A DNA stretch of 64,000 bases from Palsa-295 sp963785585 (GCA_963785585.1 CAWAVW010000004.1:1240001-1304000); one strand, 5' to 3'; shown: positions 1-9,048, counted from the first letter of the stretch. Numbers and translations are program-made. The notes: generated by a model not told the origin, from the letters alone.

Positions 1-535
1 GGTTGCCTTCGCCGTTGCCTGTGTAGCGGCGGGCTTCACGCCCGCCAGCTTTTGTCTGCGCCGTTGCCTTTGCCGTTGCCTGTGTAGCGGCGGCACGACG
101 GTTTTCGTCGAGCGGGCAGCCTTTGCTCTTGATTCTGGTTTTGAATTAGGTTTTCGTTTTTGACGTGGGTGCCCCATCCTTTGCCGGTTTTGCAAAGGGT
201 GGGAGCCTTTGATTTTGCATTTGAATTCTTCGCGCGGCGACCGATGCCCGAGACCGTCAAATGCGGGCGGTTTCGGCCGCTACATCGTCAAAATCAAAAA
301 CGTAAAGCAAAACACCCACCCTTCGCGGAATCGGCGAAGGATCGGGCACCCACGTCAACGTCAACGGCTGGCGGGCATAAAGCCCGCCGCTACAAAACCG
401 GAACCCACGTATCGTTGCGTTCGCCTTTGCCTGTGTAGCGGCCGCACGACGGGTTTCGTCGAGCGGGCAGCTTTTGCTTTTGATTCTGGTTTTGCATTTT
501 GCTCTGGTTCTTGACGCGCCTACCCCATCCGTAAT
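1..535. repeat. Family C hairpin cluster (no gene)
   Basis: This stretch holds no convincing gene. It contains several GTAG-footed hairpins: GTAGCGG-CGGGC..GCCCG at 23-49 with an inverted copy near 366-393, and a GTAGCGGC..ACGACG / CGTCGAGCGGGC type at 83-121 and 436-470. A longer hairpin of the type CCCATCCTTTGC / GCAAAGGGTGGG lies at 162-206, with an inverted copy at 312-353. The hairpins are joined by low-complexity TTTTG/GCCTTTGCC spacer. The same modules recur at 2338-2815, 4960-5250 and elsewhere. Confidence 0.8.
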
Positions 536-653
536 CCGCCGCGGCGGACAATGGTTTCGAGCCTTCGTGGCTGTGCTGCCGAGAAACGCCACCACACCCG
601 CGCGCGAACGGGATTACAATCTCGCTGCACACAGAAAACGCTCGGAGGCAACG

Positions 654-2267
654 GTGACCACACGTCGGGACGTGCTGAAAATGGCGGGGCTGGGCGCAGG
701 CGCGGTCGCGGCCAACGCCCTCGGCGTCGCGTCGAGAGCACGCGCGAACGCAACGACAACGCCTCCCACCGCCGCCAACGCGCCCGCAGTCTCGGGCGCA
801 CTGTCCGGCGCGCGCGTCTCGCCCAACGCGAAAACCATCTCCACTGAAATCACCGACAGCAGCGGCAAGCGCCTCGCCGCCGGCGCCGCCGTGCCGTGGT
901 CGCGAGCGACGACAAACGCGCCAGCCGCCGACGTCACCATCGATCCCGCAAAAACCGCGCAGACGATTTTAGGTTTCGGCGCGGCGTTCACCGACGCCTC
1001 GTGTTACACCGTCTCGCGCCTGAGCGACGCCGACCGCGCAAAACTTCTGACGCAAATGTTTGGCCAGGGCGCCGGCCAGCATTGCCTGAGCACCGGACGC
1101 ATTCCGCTCGGCTCGAGCGACTACGCGACCGCGTGCTACAGCTACGACGACGGCATGGCCGATCCGGAGATGAAGCGCTTCAGCATCGATCACGACCGCG
1201 ACTACATCATCCCGACACTGAAAGCGGCCGCCGCCGCGAATCCCGATATTTTTTATTTCGGTTCGCCGTGGAGCCCTCCGGGCTGGATGAAATATTCGAA
1301 CTCGATGCTCGGCGGAAACATTCGCCCGGAAAATATTCCGGCGTACGCGCTGTACTTGCGGAAGTTCGTCGAGAGCTACGCCGACGCGGGCGTGAAAGTG
1401 CGCGCGCTCACCACGCAGAATGAAATCGACGCCGACCAGGGCGGACGCATGCCCGCGTGTCCGTGGCCCGAAGAAACCGAAGAGGCGCTGATCATCGCGC
1501 TCGGCCGCGCGCTCGAATCAAGCGCCACCGCAAGCGGCACGAAAATCTGGACGCTCGACCACAACTACAATTTGTGGGGCCGCGCGGTCGATCAACTCTC
1601 GAAGCCGCAGCTGAAAAAATATGTGAACACCGTCGCGTGGCACGGTTACGTCGGCACTCCCGACCAGATGATGAACGTGAAGAAATATTTTCCCGACGTC
1701 GAAATGCACTGGACCGAGGGCGGCGACGATTACAAAGACCCGCACTATCTGAGTTGCTGGTCGAAATGGGGCGCGACGTTCGCGGGCATTCTGGCGAACG
1801 GTCCGCAATCGATCACCATGTGGAATCTGGCGCTCGACGAACGCGGCCGGCCGAACATCGGTCCGTTCGATTGCGGCGGCCTGGTGCAGATTCATTCGCA
1901 GACGGGCGAAATCCAGCTCACCGGATTGTATTGGGCGCTCGCGCAGCACGCCCGCGCGTTCAAGCGCGGCTCGGTGATTGTTGAATCGCACGGCGTGCAC
2001 GATGCTCCGGCGGTGAACGGCGCGTCGATCGGATTGCAGACCACGCATGACGCCCCGGCGCCCGCCACATCATCGAACATGACTTCGACGCCCGGCGCCG
2101 AATCCGGCGCGGGGCTGTATCACACCGCCGCGAAAACTGCGGACGGCAGCGTCGCGCTCGTGCTCACCAATCCCGGCGACGCCCGCGACGTGACCATCGC
2201 CTGCGGCGGCCAAACCGCGAAAGTGTCGCTCACCGCCGATTCGCTCACCACGCTGCGTTGGAGTTGA
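654..2267 (+). CDS. Tat-exported glycoside hydrolase family 30 (glucosylceramidase-like)
   Basis: Predicted secreted GH30 glycosidase of 537 aa. The GTG start at 654 is chosen because GGAGG lies at 644-648. The N-terminus then reads as a Tat signal (TTRRDVLKMAGLGAGAVAANALG). The long in-frame extension upstream to 474 lies in repeat DNA and is not credible. Catalytic-domain landmarks: SPWSPPGWMK, the acid/base motif TTQNE (Glu257) and the nucleophile motif HWTEGG (Glu355). A C-terminal beta-sandwich side domain follows, as is usual in GH30. The likely role is retaining hydrolysis of beta-linked glucan, xylan or glucosyl substrates outside the cytoplasm; the substrate cannot be deduced. A second GH30 gene lies at 28856-30484. 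Confidence 0.9.
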   Translation: MTTRRDVLKMAGLGAGAVAANALGVASRARANATTTPPTAANAPAVSGALSGARVSPNAKTISTEITDSSGKRLAAGAAVPWSRATTNAPAADVTIDPAKTAQTILGFGAAFTDASCYTVSRLSDADRAKLLTQMFGQGAGQHCLSTGRIPLGSSDYATACYSYDDGMADPEMKRFSIDHDRDYIIPTLKAAAAANPDIFYFGSPWSPPGWMKYSNSMLGGNIRPENIPAYALYLRKFVESYADAGVKVRALTTQNEIDADQGGRMPACPWPEETEEALIIALGRALESSATASGTKIWTLDHNYNLWGRAVDQLSKPQLKKYVNTVAWHGYVGTPDQMMNVKKYFPDVEMHWTEGGDDYKDPHYLSCWSKWGATFAGILANGPQSITMWNLALDERGRPNIGPFDCGGLVQIHSQTGEIQLTGLYWALAQHARAFKRGSVIVESHGVHDAPAVNGASIGLQTTHDAPAPATSSNMTSTPGAESGAGLYHTAAKTADGSVALVLTNPGDARDVTIACGGQTAKVSLTADSLTTLRWS

Positions 2268-2932
2268 TTGTGCGCGTGCCGCACGCTAGGAAAGCCGCGC
2301 CGCGCCGACGCGTACGCGTTGCATGCCGCCCGCCAGCGCAGGCGTGTTTCACGCTTTTGCCTTCGCTGTCGCCTATGCTGTTGCCTTTGTAGCTGCGGGC
2401 TCCGGCCGCTGCATCTTCAAAATCAAAACCGAAATTCAAAAGACCCACCCTTCGCAGAACCGGCGAAGGATGGGGCACCCACGTCAAAGGCGAAAGCAAA
2501 TTCAACATCAACGGCAGCCCCGGCTACACCCAACGTTGTCTTTGCCGTTGGCTTCGCTGAGGCTTTTGCATTTGCCTTTGTAGCGGCGGGCTTCACGCCC
2601 GCTAGCCTTTGCTTGTGCCTTCGCGGTTGCCTTTGCCGTTGCCGGTGTAGCGGCCGCACGACGGCTTTCGTCGAGCGGGCAGCCTTTGGTTTTGAATCTG
2701 ATTTTGAATTTGGTCTTTGCTTTTGACGTGGGTGCCCCATCCTTTGCCGGTTTTGCAAAGGGTGGGAGCTCTTGTTTTTGAATTGGAGTTTCGCGTTTGA
2801 ATTTGTCGTGCGCGGCACGATGCCCGCACACGCGAGCACGCGCGATCGACCTGCCACGCGCCACCGCGTGAGCCACCGGTTGCGCCGCTGCGCCCGGTCG
2901 TGTTGAAATCGGCGCTCACGGAGCCTGCGCCC
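2268..2932. repeat. Intergenic family C hairpins
   Basis: No gene is seen. The region holds GTAGCGGCGGGC..GCCCGC near 2580-2607, GTAGCGGCCGCACGACGG..CGTCGAGCGGGC at 2648-2690, and CCCATCCTTTGC/GCAAAGGGTGGG at 2725-2772 with an inverted copy at 2437-2487. The segment GTGTTTCACGCTTTTG near 2343 recurs at 4941. The last ~100 bp should contain the promoter of the downstream regulator, but no clear -35/-10 is visible. Confidence 0.75.
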
Positions 2933-4207
2933 ATGCCAAGCACGAAAAAACCGAAACAACGCAAAATCGCGAAAGGCGCAAACGCAACGCCGCGTGCGAA
3001 GGCGTCCGCGCCACACTCGCTCGCGTCGCCGCCAGAAATCCCGCACGTCGATCCCGCGCGCCTGCCGCTGTTCACGCTGCTGTCGTTCGCGCTGGTGGCG
3101 TTCACGATCGAAGCGGACAACGCGTTCGAGGAGCGGATGCCGCACGGCACATCGGACTACGGCGTGCGCAGCGGAGATCTCCACAGAATGCAAGACCGAG
3201 TGTGGCTCACTTCGATGGTCATGTATTGGAATTGCCTGAAGCACATCGGCGACGACGGAATTCGCGCGGGCGATCTGGAGGGCGTGGCGCGAACGCCCAC
3301 GAACCTGGCCGGGATGCTGCGCTGGCGCTACGTGACCATCGCGCCGGACCCGGCCGACACGCGCAAAAAAATCCCCGAGCGCGACTGGATCATCCGTCTC
3401 ACTCCGGGAGGGAAGCGCGCGCGCGAAATCTGGCAACCGCTGATCGGCGAGATCGAGACGCGCTGGGAAGAGCGCTTCGGCGCGGACGCGATCCGCGAAT
3501 TGCGCGAAGCGCTGCGCGATGTGGCCGCACAGATCGACGCGCATCGGCACACTAACGCAGGCGGCGAATTGCCCGAGTGCATGCCGATCCTCGGCTACGG
3601 CCTTTCGAACCGGCTCACGGAAAATCCGCGGCCCAGCGGCACGCCGCCGCGCGTCGCGGAGTTGTCCCTTCCGGCGCTGCTCGCGCGCGTGCTGCTCGCG
3701 TTTGCGCTGGAATTCGAATCGCGCTCGCACGGCTCACTGGCGATTGGCGCGAACGTGTTGCGCGTGCTCGCCGAAGACGGCGTAGCCCTGCGCGACATTC
3801 CCTTGCTGAGCGGCGTTTCGAAAGAATCAATCGCCATGGCCATGGGCATTCTGAAAAAACACCAGCTCGTCGAGGAAGGGAAGAATCCAGCGGCGAAAAC
3901 AGGCAAGCTCGTGCGACTGACGCCCAGGGGAAGCGAAATCAAGGCGCGCGCGCTGAAACTTGTGGAATCCCTCGAGCGCGAGTGGAACGAGCAGCTCGGC
4001 GATCCAGCGATGCGCCGGCTGCGCGACGCACTTACAGCGATCATCCGCGCAGAGGGCTCGGAGCGCGACGCAAACGGAAACGCTTCGCTGCTGTTCGCCG
4101 GGATGAAGCCGCATGCCGACGGTTGGCGCGCGCGCATAAAAACTCCGCGCACCCTGCCGCATTTTCCGATGGTGCTGCATCGCGGCGGCTATCCGGACGG
4201 CAGCTAG
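2933..4207 (+). CDS. Tandem winged-helix (MarR-like) regulator
   Basis: Protein of 424 aa starting at ATG 2933, with a weak CGGAG about ten bases upstream. The N-terminal ~40 residues are a basic, low-complexity tail. Two similar winged-helix regions follow. The first (about 60-210) contains WLTSMVMYWNCLKHIGDDG and IIRLTPGGKRAREIW. The second (about 240-380) contains LRDIPLLSGVSKESIAMAMGILKKHQLVEEG and VRLTPRGSEIKAR. The wing motif (RLTP-G) at the end of each unit is typical of MarR-type domains, here fused in one chain so that the protein can act as a covalent dimer. The function is inferred to be DNA binding; ligand and targets are unknown. Gene 4295-4966 lies 87 bp downstream on the same strand. 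Confidence 0.7.
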   Translation: MPSTKKPKQRKIAKGANATPRAKASAPHSLASPPEIPHVDPARLPLFTLLSFALVAFTIEADNAFEERMPHGTSDYGVRSGDLHRMQDRVWLTSMVMYWNCLKHIGDDGIRAGDLEGVARTPTNLAGMLRWRYVTIAPDPADTRKKIPERDWIIRLTPGGKRAREIWQPLIGEIETRWEERFGADAIRELREALRDVAAQIDAHRHTNAGGELPECMPILGYGLSNRLTENPRPSGTPPRVAELSLPALLARVLLAFALEFESRSHGSLAIGANVLRVLAEDGVALRDIPLLSGVSKESIAMAMGILKKHQLVEEGKNPAAKTGKLVRLTPRGSEIKARALKLVESLEREWNEQLGDPAMRRLRDALTAIIRAEGSERDANGNASLLFAGMKPHADGWRARIKTPRTLPHFPMVLHRGGYPDGS

Positions 4208-4294
4208 CCACTCTCGTCGGCAGTCCCACGGAACTTCCTGCGCACCGCGCGCGTATCATCGAGTGCAGGGAATTGTGTGCACGCGGAGGACTTC

Positions 4295-4966
4295 ATGAAT
4301 CTACGTCGAGCAATGGTCGCGGCGGCGCTGAGCGCCGGTTTTGTGTTGTGCGCCGCGGCGCAGGCGCAGGACAACGACAAATCGAAAGACAACGGCAATT
4401 TCAGCGCGGGCATCACCATGGGCGAACACGCCGACGCGAAAGATCTCGGCCTGCCGATCTATCCCGGTTCGAAGCCGCACAAAGATGCGAACGACGACAG
4501 TTCCGGCGGCAACTTTGGACTTTTCGGCGGCAATGTGGGATTCAAGCTCGCCGTGGTGAAAATGGAAACGAAAGACGCGCCCGAAAAAGTCGCCGCGTAC
4601 TACCGCAAGGCGCTGAAGAAATACGGCGCGGTGCTGGATTGCACAAACGCGCCCGCGCCCACGCAAGCCGCAAAAGACGCCGCCGAAAAATCCGGCGCGC
4701 TCACCTGCGATGACGACACAACCAAGCCCGGCGAGATGCTCTACAAAGTTGGCACGAAAGCCGAGCAGCACATTGTAAGCGTGCAACCCGCCGACGCCGG
4801 CGCGAGCGGCGCGATCTACAACCTGGTGTACGTTTCCACCAAAGGCCTCGACGATAAGAAATATGTCCGGCCGCGCGTCTGCGCAGTGCCGCAGTCGCAC
4901 ACGCGCGGATTCGTTCGGCTTGCGCATTCACACGCGCGTGCGTGTTTCACGCTTTTGACTTTGTAG
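4295..4966 (+). CDS. Small secreted protein with repeat-altered C-terminus
   Basis: Unrecognised protein of 223 aa. ATG 4295 has GGAGG at 4285-4289 and opens a Sec signal peptide (MNLRRAMVAAALSAGFVLCAAAQAQ). The mature part is a globular region of about 160 residues with LGLPIYPGSKPHKD and KVAAYYRKALKKYG, two possible disulfide Cys pairs and an acidic stretch. Family knowledge does not allow a function. The last ~30 codons are arginine/histidine-rich and unlike the rest. The stop codon TAG lies inside the GTAGCGGCGGGC hairpin of a family C repeat. The natural C-terminus has probably been replaced by repeat DNA. Confidence 0.65.
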   Translation: MNLRRAMVAAALSAGFVLCAAAQAQDNDKSKDNGNFSAGITMGEHADAKDLGLPIYPGSKPHKDANDDSSGGNFGLFGGNVGFKLAVVKMETKDAPEKVAAYYRKALKKYGAVLDCTNAPAPTQAAKDAAEKSGALTCDDDTTKPGEMLYKVGTKAEQHIVSVQPADAGASGAIYNLVYVSTKGLDDKKYVRPRVCAVPQSHTRGFVRLAHSHARACFTLLTL

Positions 4967-5250
4967 CGGCGGGCTTCACGCCCGCCAGCCTTCGCCGTTG
5001 CCTTCGCGGTTGCCGTTGCCTGCGTAGCGGCCGCACGACGGTTTTCGTCGAGCGGGCAGCCTTTGGTTTTGAATCTGGTTTTGAATTTAGTTTTTGCTTT
5101 TGACGTGGGTGCCCCATCCTTTGCCGGTTTTGCAAAGGGTGGGAGCTTTTGTTTTTGAATTGGATTTTCGCGTTTGATTTTGTCGTGCGCGGCTCGATGC
5201 CCGTACCCGTCAAACGCAGACGGGTACGGCCGCTACAAAACTCACACCTA
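4960..5250. repeat. Family C hairpin cluster
   Basis: Contains GTAGCGGCGGGC..GCCCGCC (4963-4988), GTAGCGGCCGCACGACGG..GTCGAGCGGGC (5024-5062) and CCCATCCTTTGC/GCAAAGGGTGGG (5102-5147), in the same order as 2580-2772. This suggests the three hairpins move or duplicate as one block. No gene is seen between 4967 and 5322. Confidence 0.75.
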
Positions 5251-5322
5251 CAACGGAACCGAAGTAGGTTTGGCTGCCGCGGAAGCAATGTCGAAGGCGG
5301 TGGTTTGCCGCGCTGAGGCGAA

Positions 5323-5757
5323 TCAGAATCGCACGCGCGCGACGGCGGCCAGCAACTTTAGCAGGGCCGCGCGATCGCGCGGGCTCAGCGTGCGTTGCAG
5401 CTTTTCGTCGGCGGCGCGGCGTATTTGAATCATCCGTTCGCGGTAGGCGTTTCCTTTGCGCGTCAATTGCACCAGAATCGATTTTCCGGTTTTCGCCTTC
5501 GTCTCGCTTACCAGCCCTTCGCGCACGAGCGACTTCACCACGCGATGAACGACCGTCCGGTCGTAACCCAGCGCCACCGCGATTTGATTCTGGTTCAGCG
5601 CCGAGCCGCCGCGCAGCGTCGAAAGAACGAAGCCGCGCGTCTGCGAGCATTTCGATTTCTGCTCGAGCTGTTTGCTGACGGACAGGTACGCCGAAGCGAG
5701 CTGCATGAGCACCGATTCCGCCCGCGCCGCGAGGGGAACGTCGCGCGCGCCGCTCAC
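5323..5757 (-). CDS. MarR-family transcriptional regulator
   Basis: A 144-aa MarR-type regulator. Residues ~20-125 form the winged helix: SQTRGFVLSTLRGG, NQNQIAVALGYDRTVVHRVVKSLVREGLVS as the recognition region, and VQLTRKGNAYRERM as wing and linker. The GTG start at 5757 overlaps the nitroreductase stop codon (GTGA). This indicates translational coupling, and there is no separate ribosome site. A longer in-frame reading to 6276 overlaps the nitroreductase and is rejected. It probably represses its own operon from the paired sites at 6477-6512. The effector is unknown; a quinone, nitro compound or oxidant would be usual for MarR-nitroreductase pairs. Confidence 0.85.
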   Translation of the reverse strand: MSGARDVPLAARAESVLMQLASAYLSVSKQLEQKSKCSQTRGFVLSTLRGGSALNQNQIAVALGYDRTVVHRVVKSLVREGLVSETKAKTGKSILVQLTRKGNAYRERMIQIRRAADEKLQRTLSPRDRAALLKLLAAVARVRF

Positions 5758-6476
5758 AGGTAGGTCACCGTGGCTTCGAGGGGACGCCGCCACTGCGGCT
5801 GGTCGATATGCGCGGCGGATTTTTTGCCGACGGCGATGACCATCACGATTTGGTGCAGCTTCGGCGAAAGTCCGAGAAAATCCAACAGGCGCGCGCCATC
5901 GAAACCTTCCATCGGACAGGTGTTCAGTCCCAGCGCTTCGGCGGCGATCATCAGATTCTGGCAGGCCAGGGAAGTGCTTTTCGTCGCCCAGGCGAACAGT
6001 CCGCGGCGCGAAACGGGCGCCATGCCGATCGTTTTCACCAGATGCACGCCGCGCAGCGCGGCCCATTTCATCGCGCCGAAAATGTTGAACCATCCCTGCG
6101 TGAAAAAAACTTTGCCGAATTTCGCGCGGCGCTCGAACTCGGCGATTTTCTCGTCGCTGAATCCGGCGGTGCGAATCCATGCGAGGTGGCGTTCGGTGGT
6201 GGATTTCCACGAGCCGAGATCGGCCACGGCCACCACCAGCGCGGACGCCGTCGCGGCAGGGGATTGGCCCATGCACAAATCGGCGGCGGCTTTGCGTCGC
6301 TCGGGTGACGAAATCCAGTAGAGGCGATACGGCTGAATGTTGAAACTCGACGGGGCGACGCGCGCGGCGTCGAGCAGTTGGTCGCGGACGTCGTCGGGGA
6401 TGGGCACGGCATCGAACACCTTGATGGCGCGCCGGTCGAAGATGGCTTTGAGGATGTGGCTGGCGTCGTGTGTCAT
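5754..6476 (-). CDS. Nitroreductase-family FMN oxidoreductase
   Basis: A 240-aa NfsA/NfsB-superfamily flavoprotein that reduces nitro or quinone substrates with NAD(P)H. The FMN-binding N-terminus is visible (RRAIKVFDAVPIPDDVRDQLLDAA, then RVAPSSFNIQPYR), as is the later segment AAEALGLNTCPMEGFD, typical of the family. It is first in a two-gene operon; its stop overlaps the GTG of the MarR gene. No Shine-Dalgarno sequence precedes the ATG at 6476. The promoter and operator run right up to the start codon, so the transcript is probably leaderless. The substrate is not predictable. Confidence 0.9.
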   Translation of the reverse strand: MTHDASHILKAIFDRRAIKVFDAVPIPDDVRDQLLDAARVAPSSFNIQPYRLYWISSPERRKAAADLCMGQSPAATASALVVAVADLGSWKSTTERHLAWIRTAGFSDEKIAEFERRAKFGKVFFTQGWFNIFGAMKWAALRGVHLVKTIGMAPVSRRGLFAWATKSTSLACQNLMIAAEALGLNTCPMEGFDGARLLDFLGLSPKLHQIVMVIAVGKKSAAHIDQPQWRRPLEATVTYL

Positions 6477-6512
6477 GTTGCTAGTACAACACAGATGTGT
6501 TGCTAGTGCAAC
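6477..6512 (-). promoter_or_regulatory. Paired operator and promoter of nitroreductase-marR operon
   Basis: Two near-identical 14-bp sites, GTTGCTAGTACAAC (6477-6490) and GTTGCTAGTGCAAC (6499-6512), lie exactly 22 bp apart, two helical turns. A gapped palindrome AACACA-GA-TGTGTT lies between and across them. Read on the minus strand, a possible -35 TTGCAC (6511-6506) and -10 TGTACT (6488-6483) are separated by 17 bp. This would place transcription start at or next to the ATG. The natural inference is autorepression by the MarR protein. Confidence 0.6.
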
Positions 6513-6615
6513 ATAAAACTATGGGCGCTGGTCGCGGAGCCGGCGGCCGCTACGCGCCGAAACTGCGCGTGCGCACCGTCCGCATAGCGATGTCCGTGGA
6601 GCTCGCCTGGAAGAT

Positions 6616-8001
6616 TTACGGCAGCGACTGCAAAGCGTTGAAACAGAACGGGTCGAGCTTCGTGGGAACTTCTTTCGACATCACCTCGAACACCGCCTTT
6701 CGCTGCATCGCCGGGCGGTGCGCCCGCGGCGACGACAGCGCATCGAACACATCGGCAACCACGAGCGCCCGCGCGTCCATCGAGAGTTCGCTATCGCGCA
6801 GCTTGCGCGGGTAGCCGGAGCCGTCGAGCTTTTCGTGATGCGCGCCGGCGATGGCGGCGATCTCCTCGAAGCCGGGAATCTTTTCGAGGATCAGCTGGGT
6901 GTAATGCGGATGCAGCTCGACGATGTCGCGGTCTTCCTGCGTGAGCCCGCTGTTTTTGTCCACGGTGGAATTCGGAATACTCAACTTGCCGATGTCGTGC
7001 AGCAGAGCGGCGCGCCGCAAGCGAACGAGGCGCTTTTCGTCGAAGCCGAGTTTCTTGCCGATGGCCACCGCGGTCGCCGTCACGCGCGTGGAATGCTGAT
7101 TGGTGAAGGTGGACTTCGCGTCGATCACCCCGGCAAACGCCTCGCAGATGTTGTCGATGGCGGCATGGTCGGCGGGATGGCGATCGCCCGGCTCGATCGC
7201 GATAATCGCCTGGCGCGCCGTGCCGTCTTGCAGATGTTTCCACAGCGCCGCATCTTGTGCGAGCGGCTCGGCGGCGCGCACCACCTCCGGATCGAACCAT
7301 TTCCCGCTGCGCTCGCGAATCACGTTCATGGCCGCCGCCGGACCCTGTGCCGCGGCGAAAACTTCCATCACCTGCGCGAGGTTCATGATGCGCGAAGCCA
7401 TGGGAATTTCCGCGCCGCGAATGCCGCGCGGATGGCCTTTGCCGTTCCACAGTTCGTCCAGGTTGCGAATGGCCTGCGCGGTGCGCGCCGAAAATCCCAG
7501 GCGCAGGGCGATTTGCGCGCCGCGTTCGCAGCGGATCGCGGTGAATTCCCGCGCGCGGCGCTCGCGCTGCAGAGCCATTTGTCCGATGGCCATGGCGCGG
7601 CGGTAATTCGGAGCGCCGGGTTTCATGTTGCGGCTCAGATATTTCAGGCCGTCCAGAGTCACGCGCGTCCAGTCCTGCGTTTTCACTTCGCGCTTGGCTT
7701 TCAAATCGTCGCCGCCGAAAACTTCGTGCATGCGCGCGGCGTTGGAGCTGCAGCCGGTGTCCTTCAGCAGCAGCGCAAAATATAAATCATGGAGTTCGCG
7801 CTCGGTGAGCCCCATCGGCGCGGCGATCTTCATGCCGATCAGGCAGGTATTGATGCTGTGGCCCATGGGCTGGCCTTCGGTCAGGTCCAGCGCCAGCGAC
7901 AGCGCGGAAATGATTTCGGAAACGCGAGTCTGCGGCGCGGCGGTGCGGCCTTTCGGGCCGTCGGTCGGGTTCATGTTGGTCAAGGTGTCGGCGGCTGCCA
8001 T
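6616..8001 (-). CDS. Tandem HD-GYP domain phosphodiesterase-like protein
   Basis: A 461-aa cytoplasmic protein with two HD-GYP-like units. The C-terminal unit is intact: LLHDIGK (HD at 334-336), HHE (388-390) and DGSGYP (393-398), the signature of c-di-GMP phosphodiesterases. The N-terminal unit (about 45-215) is degenerate. Its HD position reads LLLKDTG and its GYP-like segment reads LDELWNGKGHP, so it probably has no catalytic metal site. No receiver or membrane segment is present. The start at 8001 has no clear ribosome site; Met10 (MNPTDG) is an alternative. It is transcribed alone, followed downstream by the divergent operator of the nitroreductase operon. Confidence 0.85.
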   Translation of the reverse strand: MAAADTLTNMNPTDGPKGRTAAPQTRVSEIISALSLALDLTEGQPMGHSINTCLIGMKIAAPMGLTERELHDLYFALLLKDTGCSSNAARMHEVFGGDDLKAKREVKTQDWTRVTLDGLKYLSRNMKPGAPNYRRAMAIGQMALQRERRAREFTAIRCERGAQIALRLGFSARTAQAIRNLDELWNGKGHPRGIRGAEIPMASRIMNLAQVMEVFAAAQGPAAAMNVIRERSGKWFDPEVVRAAEPLAQDAALWKHLQDGTARQAIIAIEPGDRHPADHAAIDNICEAFAGVIDAKSTFTNQHSTRVTATAVAIGKKLGFDEKRLVRLRRAALLHDIGKLSIPNSTVDKNSGLTQEDRDIVELHPHYTQLILEKIPGFEEIAAIAGAHHEKLDGSGYPRKLRDSELSMDARALVVADVFDALSSPRAHRPAMQRKAVFEVMSKEVPTKLDPFCFNALQSLP

Positions 8002-8105
8002 TTGGGCGTTGCGAGTCTGCGCACACTTCGCGCCGTTCAGTGGCTAGTACGCGGGTGGCGCGGATTTGGATTGCCGCGCGTAAGCGGTTGAGCCGCAAAG
8101 GCCTA

Positions 8106-8332
8106 TGGCGACGGACGGAACTTCAGCGGCTAAAGCCGCTTTGATTTGGCGGTGGTAGTGTCGCGGCTAAAGCCGCGACCCGCAAAACGACCCCATCGCA
8201 GCGCCGTCGGCGCGACCCGCAAAGCGACCCCGTCGCCGAGACGTCGGCGAGACCCGCAAAACTGCACCGTCGAAGAGCCATCGGCGACAATCGCTCGCAA
8301 AGCGTGCGATCCGCGATGTGCCGACTGGTTCG
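8106..8332. repeat. Family G palindromes (GGCTAAAGCC type)
   Basis: Contains AGCGGCTAAAGCCGCT at 8125-8140 and TCGCGGCTAAAGCCGCGA at 8161-8178, both perfect palindromes. These are followed by repeats of GACCCGCAAA-type spacer and a conserved block (CAATCGCTCGCAAAGCGTGCGATCC) leading into the first family T element. The remainder of 8002-9125 holds only repeats and no gene. Confidence 0.8.
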
Positions 8333-8465
8333 CGTACGTTAGGCAATCCTGCCTGACAGTTCGTTAGGCTCTCAGCCTGACGGGTTTAGATCCAGCCTCA
8401 TCGCCATCTAAACCGGTCAGACACGAGTGTCTAACCAACCGTCAGACAAGATTGTCTAACTTACG
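8333..8465. repeat. Family T element, copy 1 (full)
   Basis: Left arm 8333-8383 has two hairpins, GTTAGGCA-ATCC-TGCCTGAC and GTTAGGCT-CTC-AGCCTGAC. Right arm 8412-8465 has two more, GTCAGACA-CGAG-TGTCTAAC and GTCAGACA-AGAT-TGTCTAAC. The two arms are imperfect inverted copies of each other. GGTTTAGAT..ATCTAAACC adds an inner stem between them. Confidence 0.88.
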
Positions 8466-8512
8466 GTGACGCGGCGGGCGTCCGATTTTGTGCCGTTGGC
8501 GCAACGGGTTTC

Positions 8513-8830
8513 GCCGAACCGCCGGATTTTCGCGTTTGGGCGGAGACAAACTCTTTGCGGGTCGCGGCTTTAAACGCGACATTCTCGATCGGACCAGCAA
8601 GTGGCTTTAGCCACTGAAGTTCTGTACTGCGGTGATGATGTGAGCGAGTGGCACGCGACGAAAGGAACTTCAGCGGCTAAAGCCGCTTTGATTTGGGCGG
8701 CGGTAATGTCGCGGCTAAAGCCGCGACCCGCAAAGCTACCCCGTCGAAGAGTCGTCGCCGCGACCCGCAAAACTGCCCCATCGCAGAGGCGTCGGCGACA
8801 ATCGCTCGCAAAGCTTGCGATCCGCGATGC
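8513..8830. repeat. Family G palindrome cluster
   Basis: Contains GTGGCTTTAGCCAC at 8601-8614, then AGCGGCTAAAGCCGCT and TCGCGGCTAAAGCCGCGA around 8670-8725, with the same spacer words as at 8106-8332 and 11870-12110. No gene is seen. Confidence 0.8.
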
Positions 8831-8843
8831 GCCGACTGGTTTG

Positions 8844-8991
8844 CGTACGTTAGGCAATCCTGCCTGACAGTTCGTTAGGCTCTTAGCCTGACGGGTTTCG
8901 ACTTCGTGTCGGCACCGGCGCACGCCGCATCGGCTAAACCGGTCAGACACGAGTGTCTAACCAACCGTCAGACAAGATTGTCTAACGTACG
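8844..8991. repeat. Family T element, copy 2 (full)
   Basis: Four-hairpin inverted repeat with the T consensus. The spacer between arms is of the GACTTCGTGTCGGCACCGGC type, shared with copies 6 and 9-13. Confidence 0.88.
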
Positions 8992-9048
8992 TCGGCGCGG
9001 CGAGAATCACTGGCAAAGCGTGCGCGCTGCGCAGTGCCGACCGGTTCG

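Noticed and set aside
474..653. N-terminal extension of the first GH30 gene
   Set aside because: It lies in C-repeat DNA, and the GTG at 654 has a good ribosome site and a proper Tat signal.
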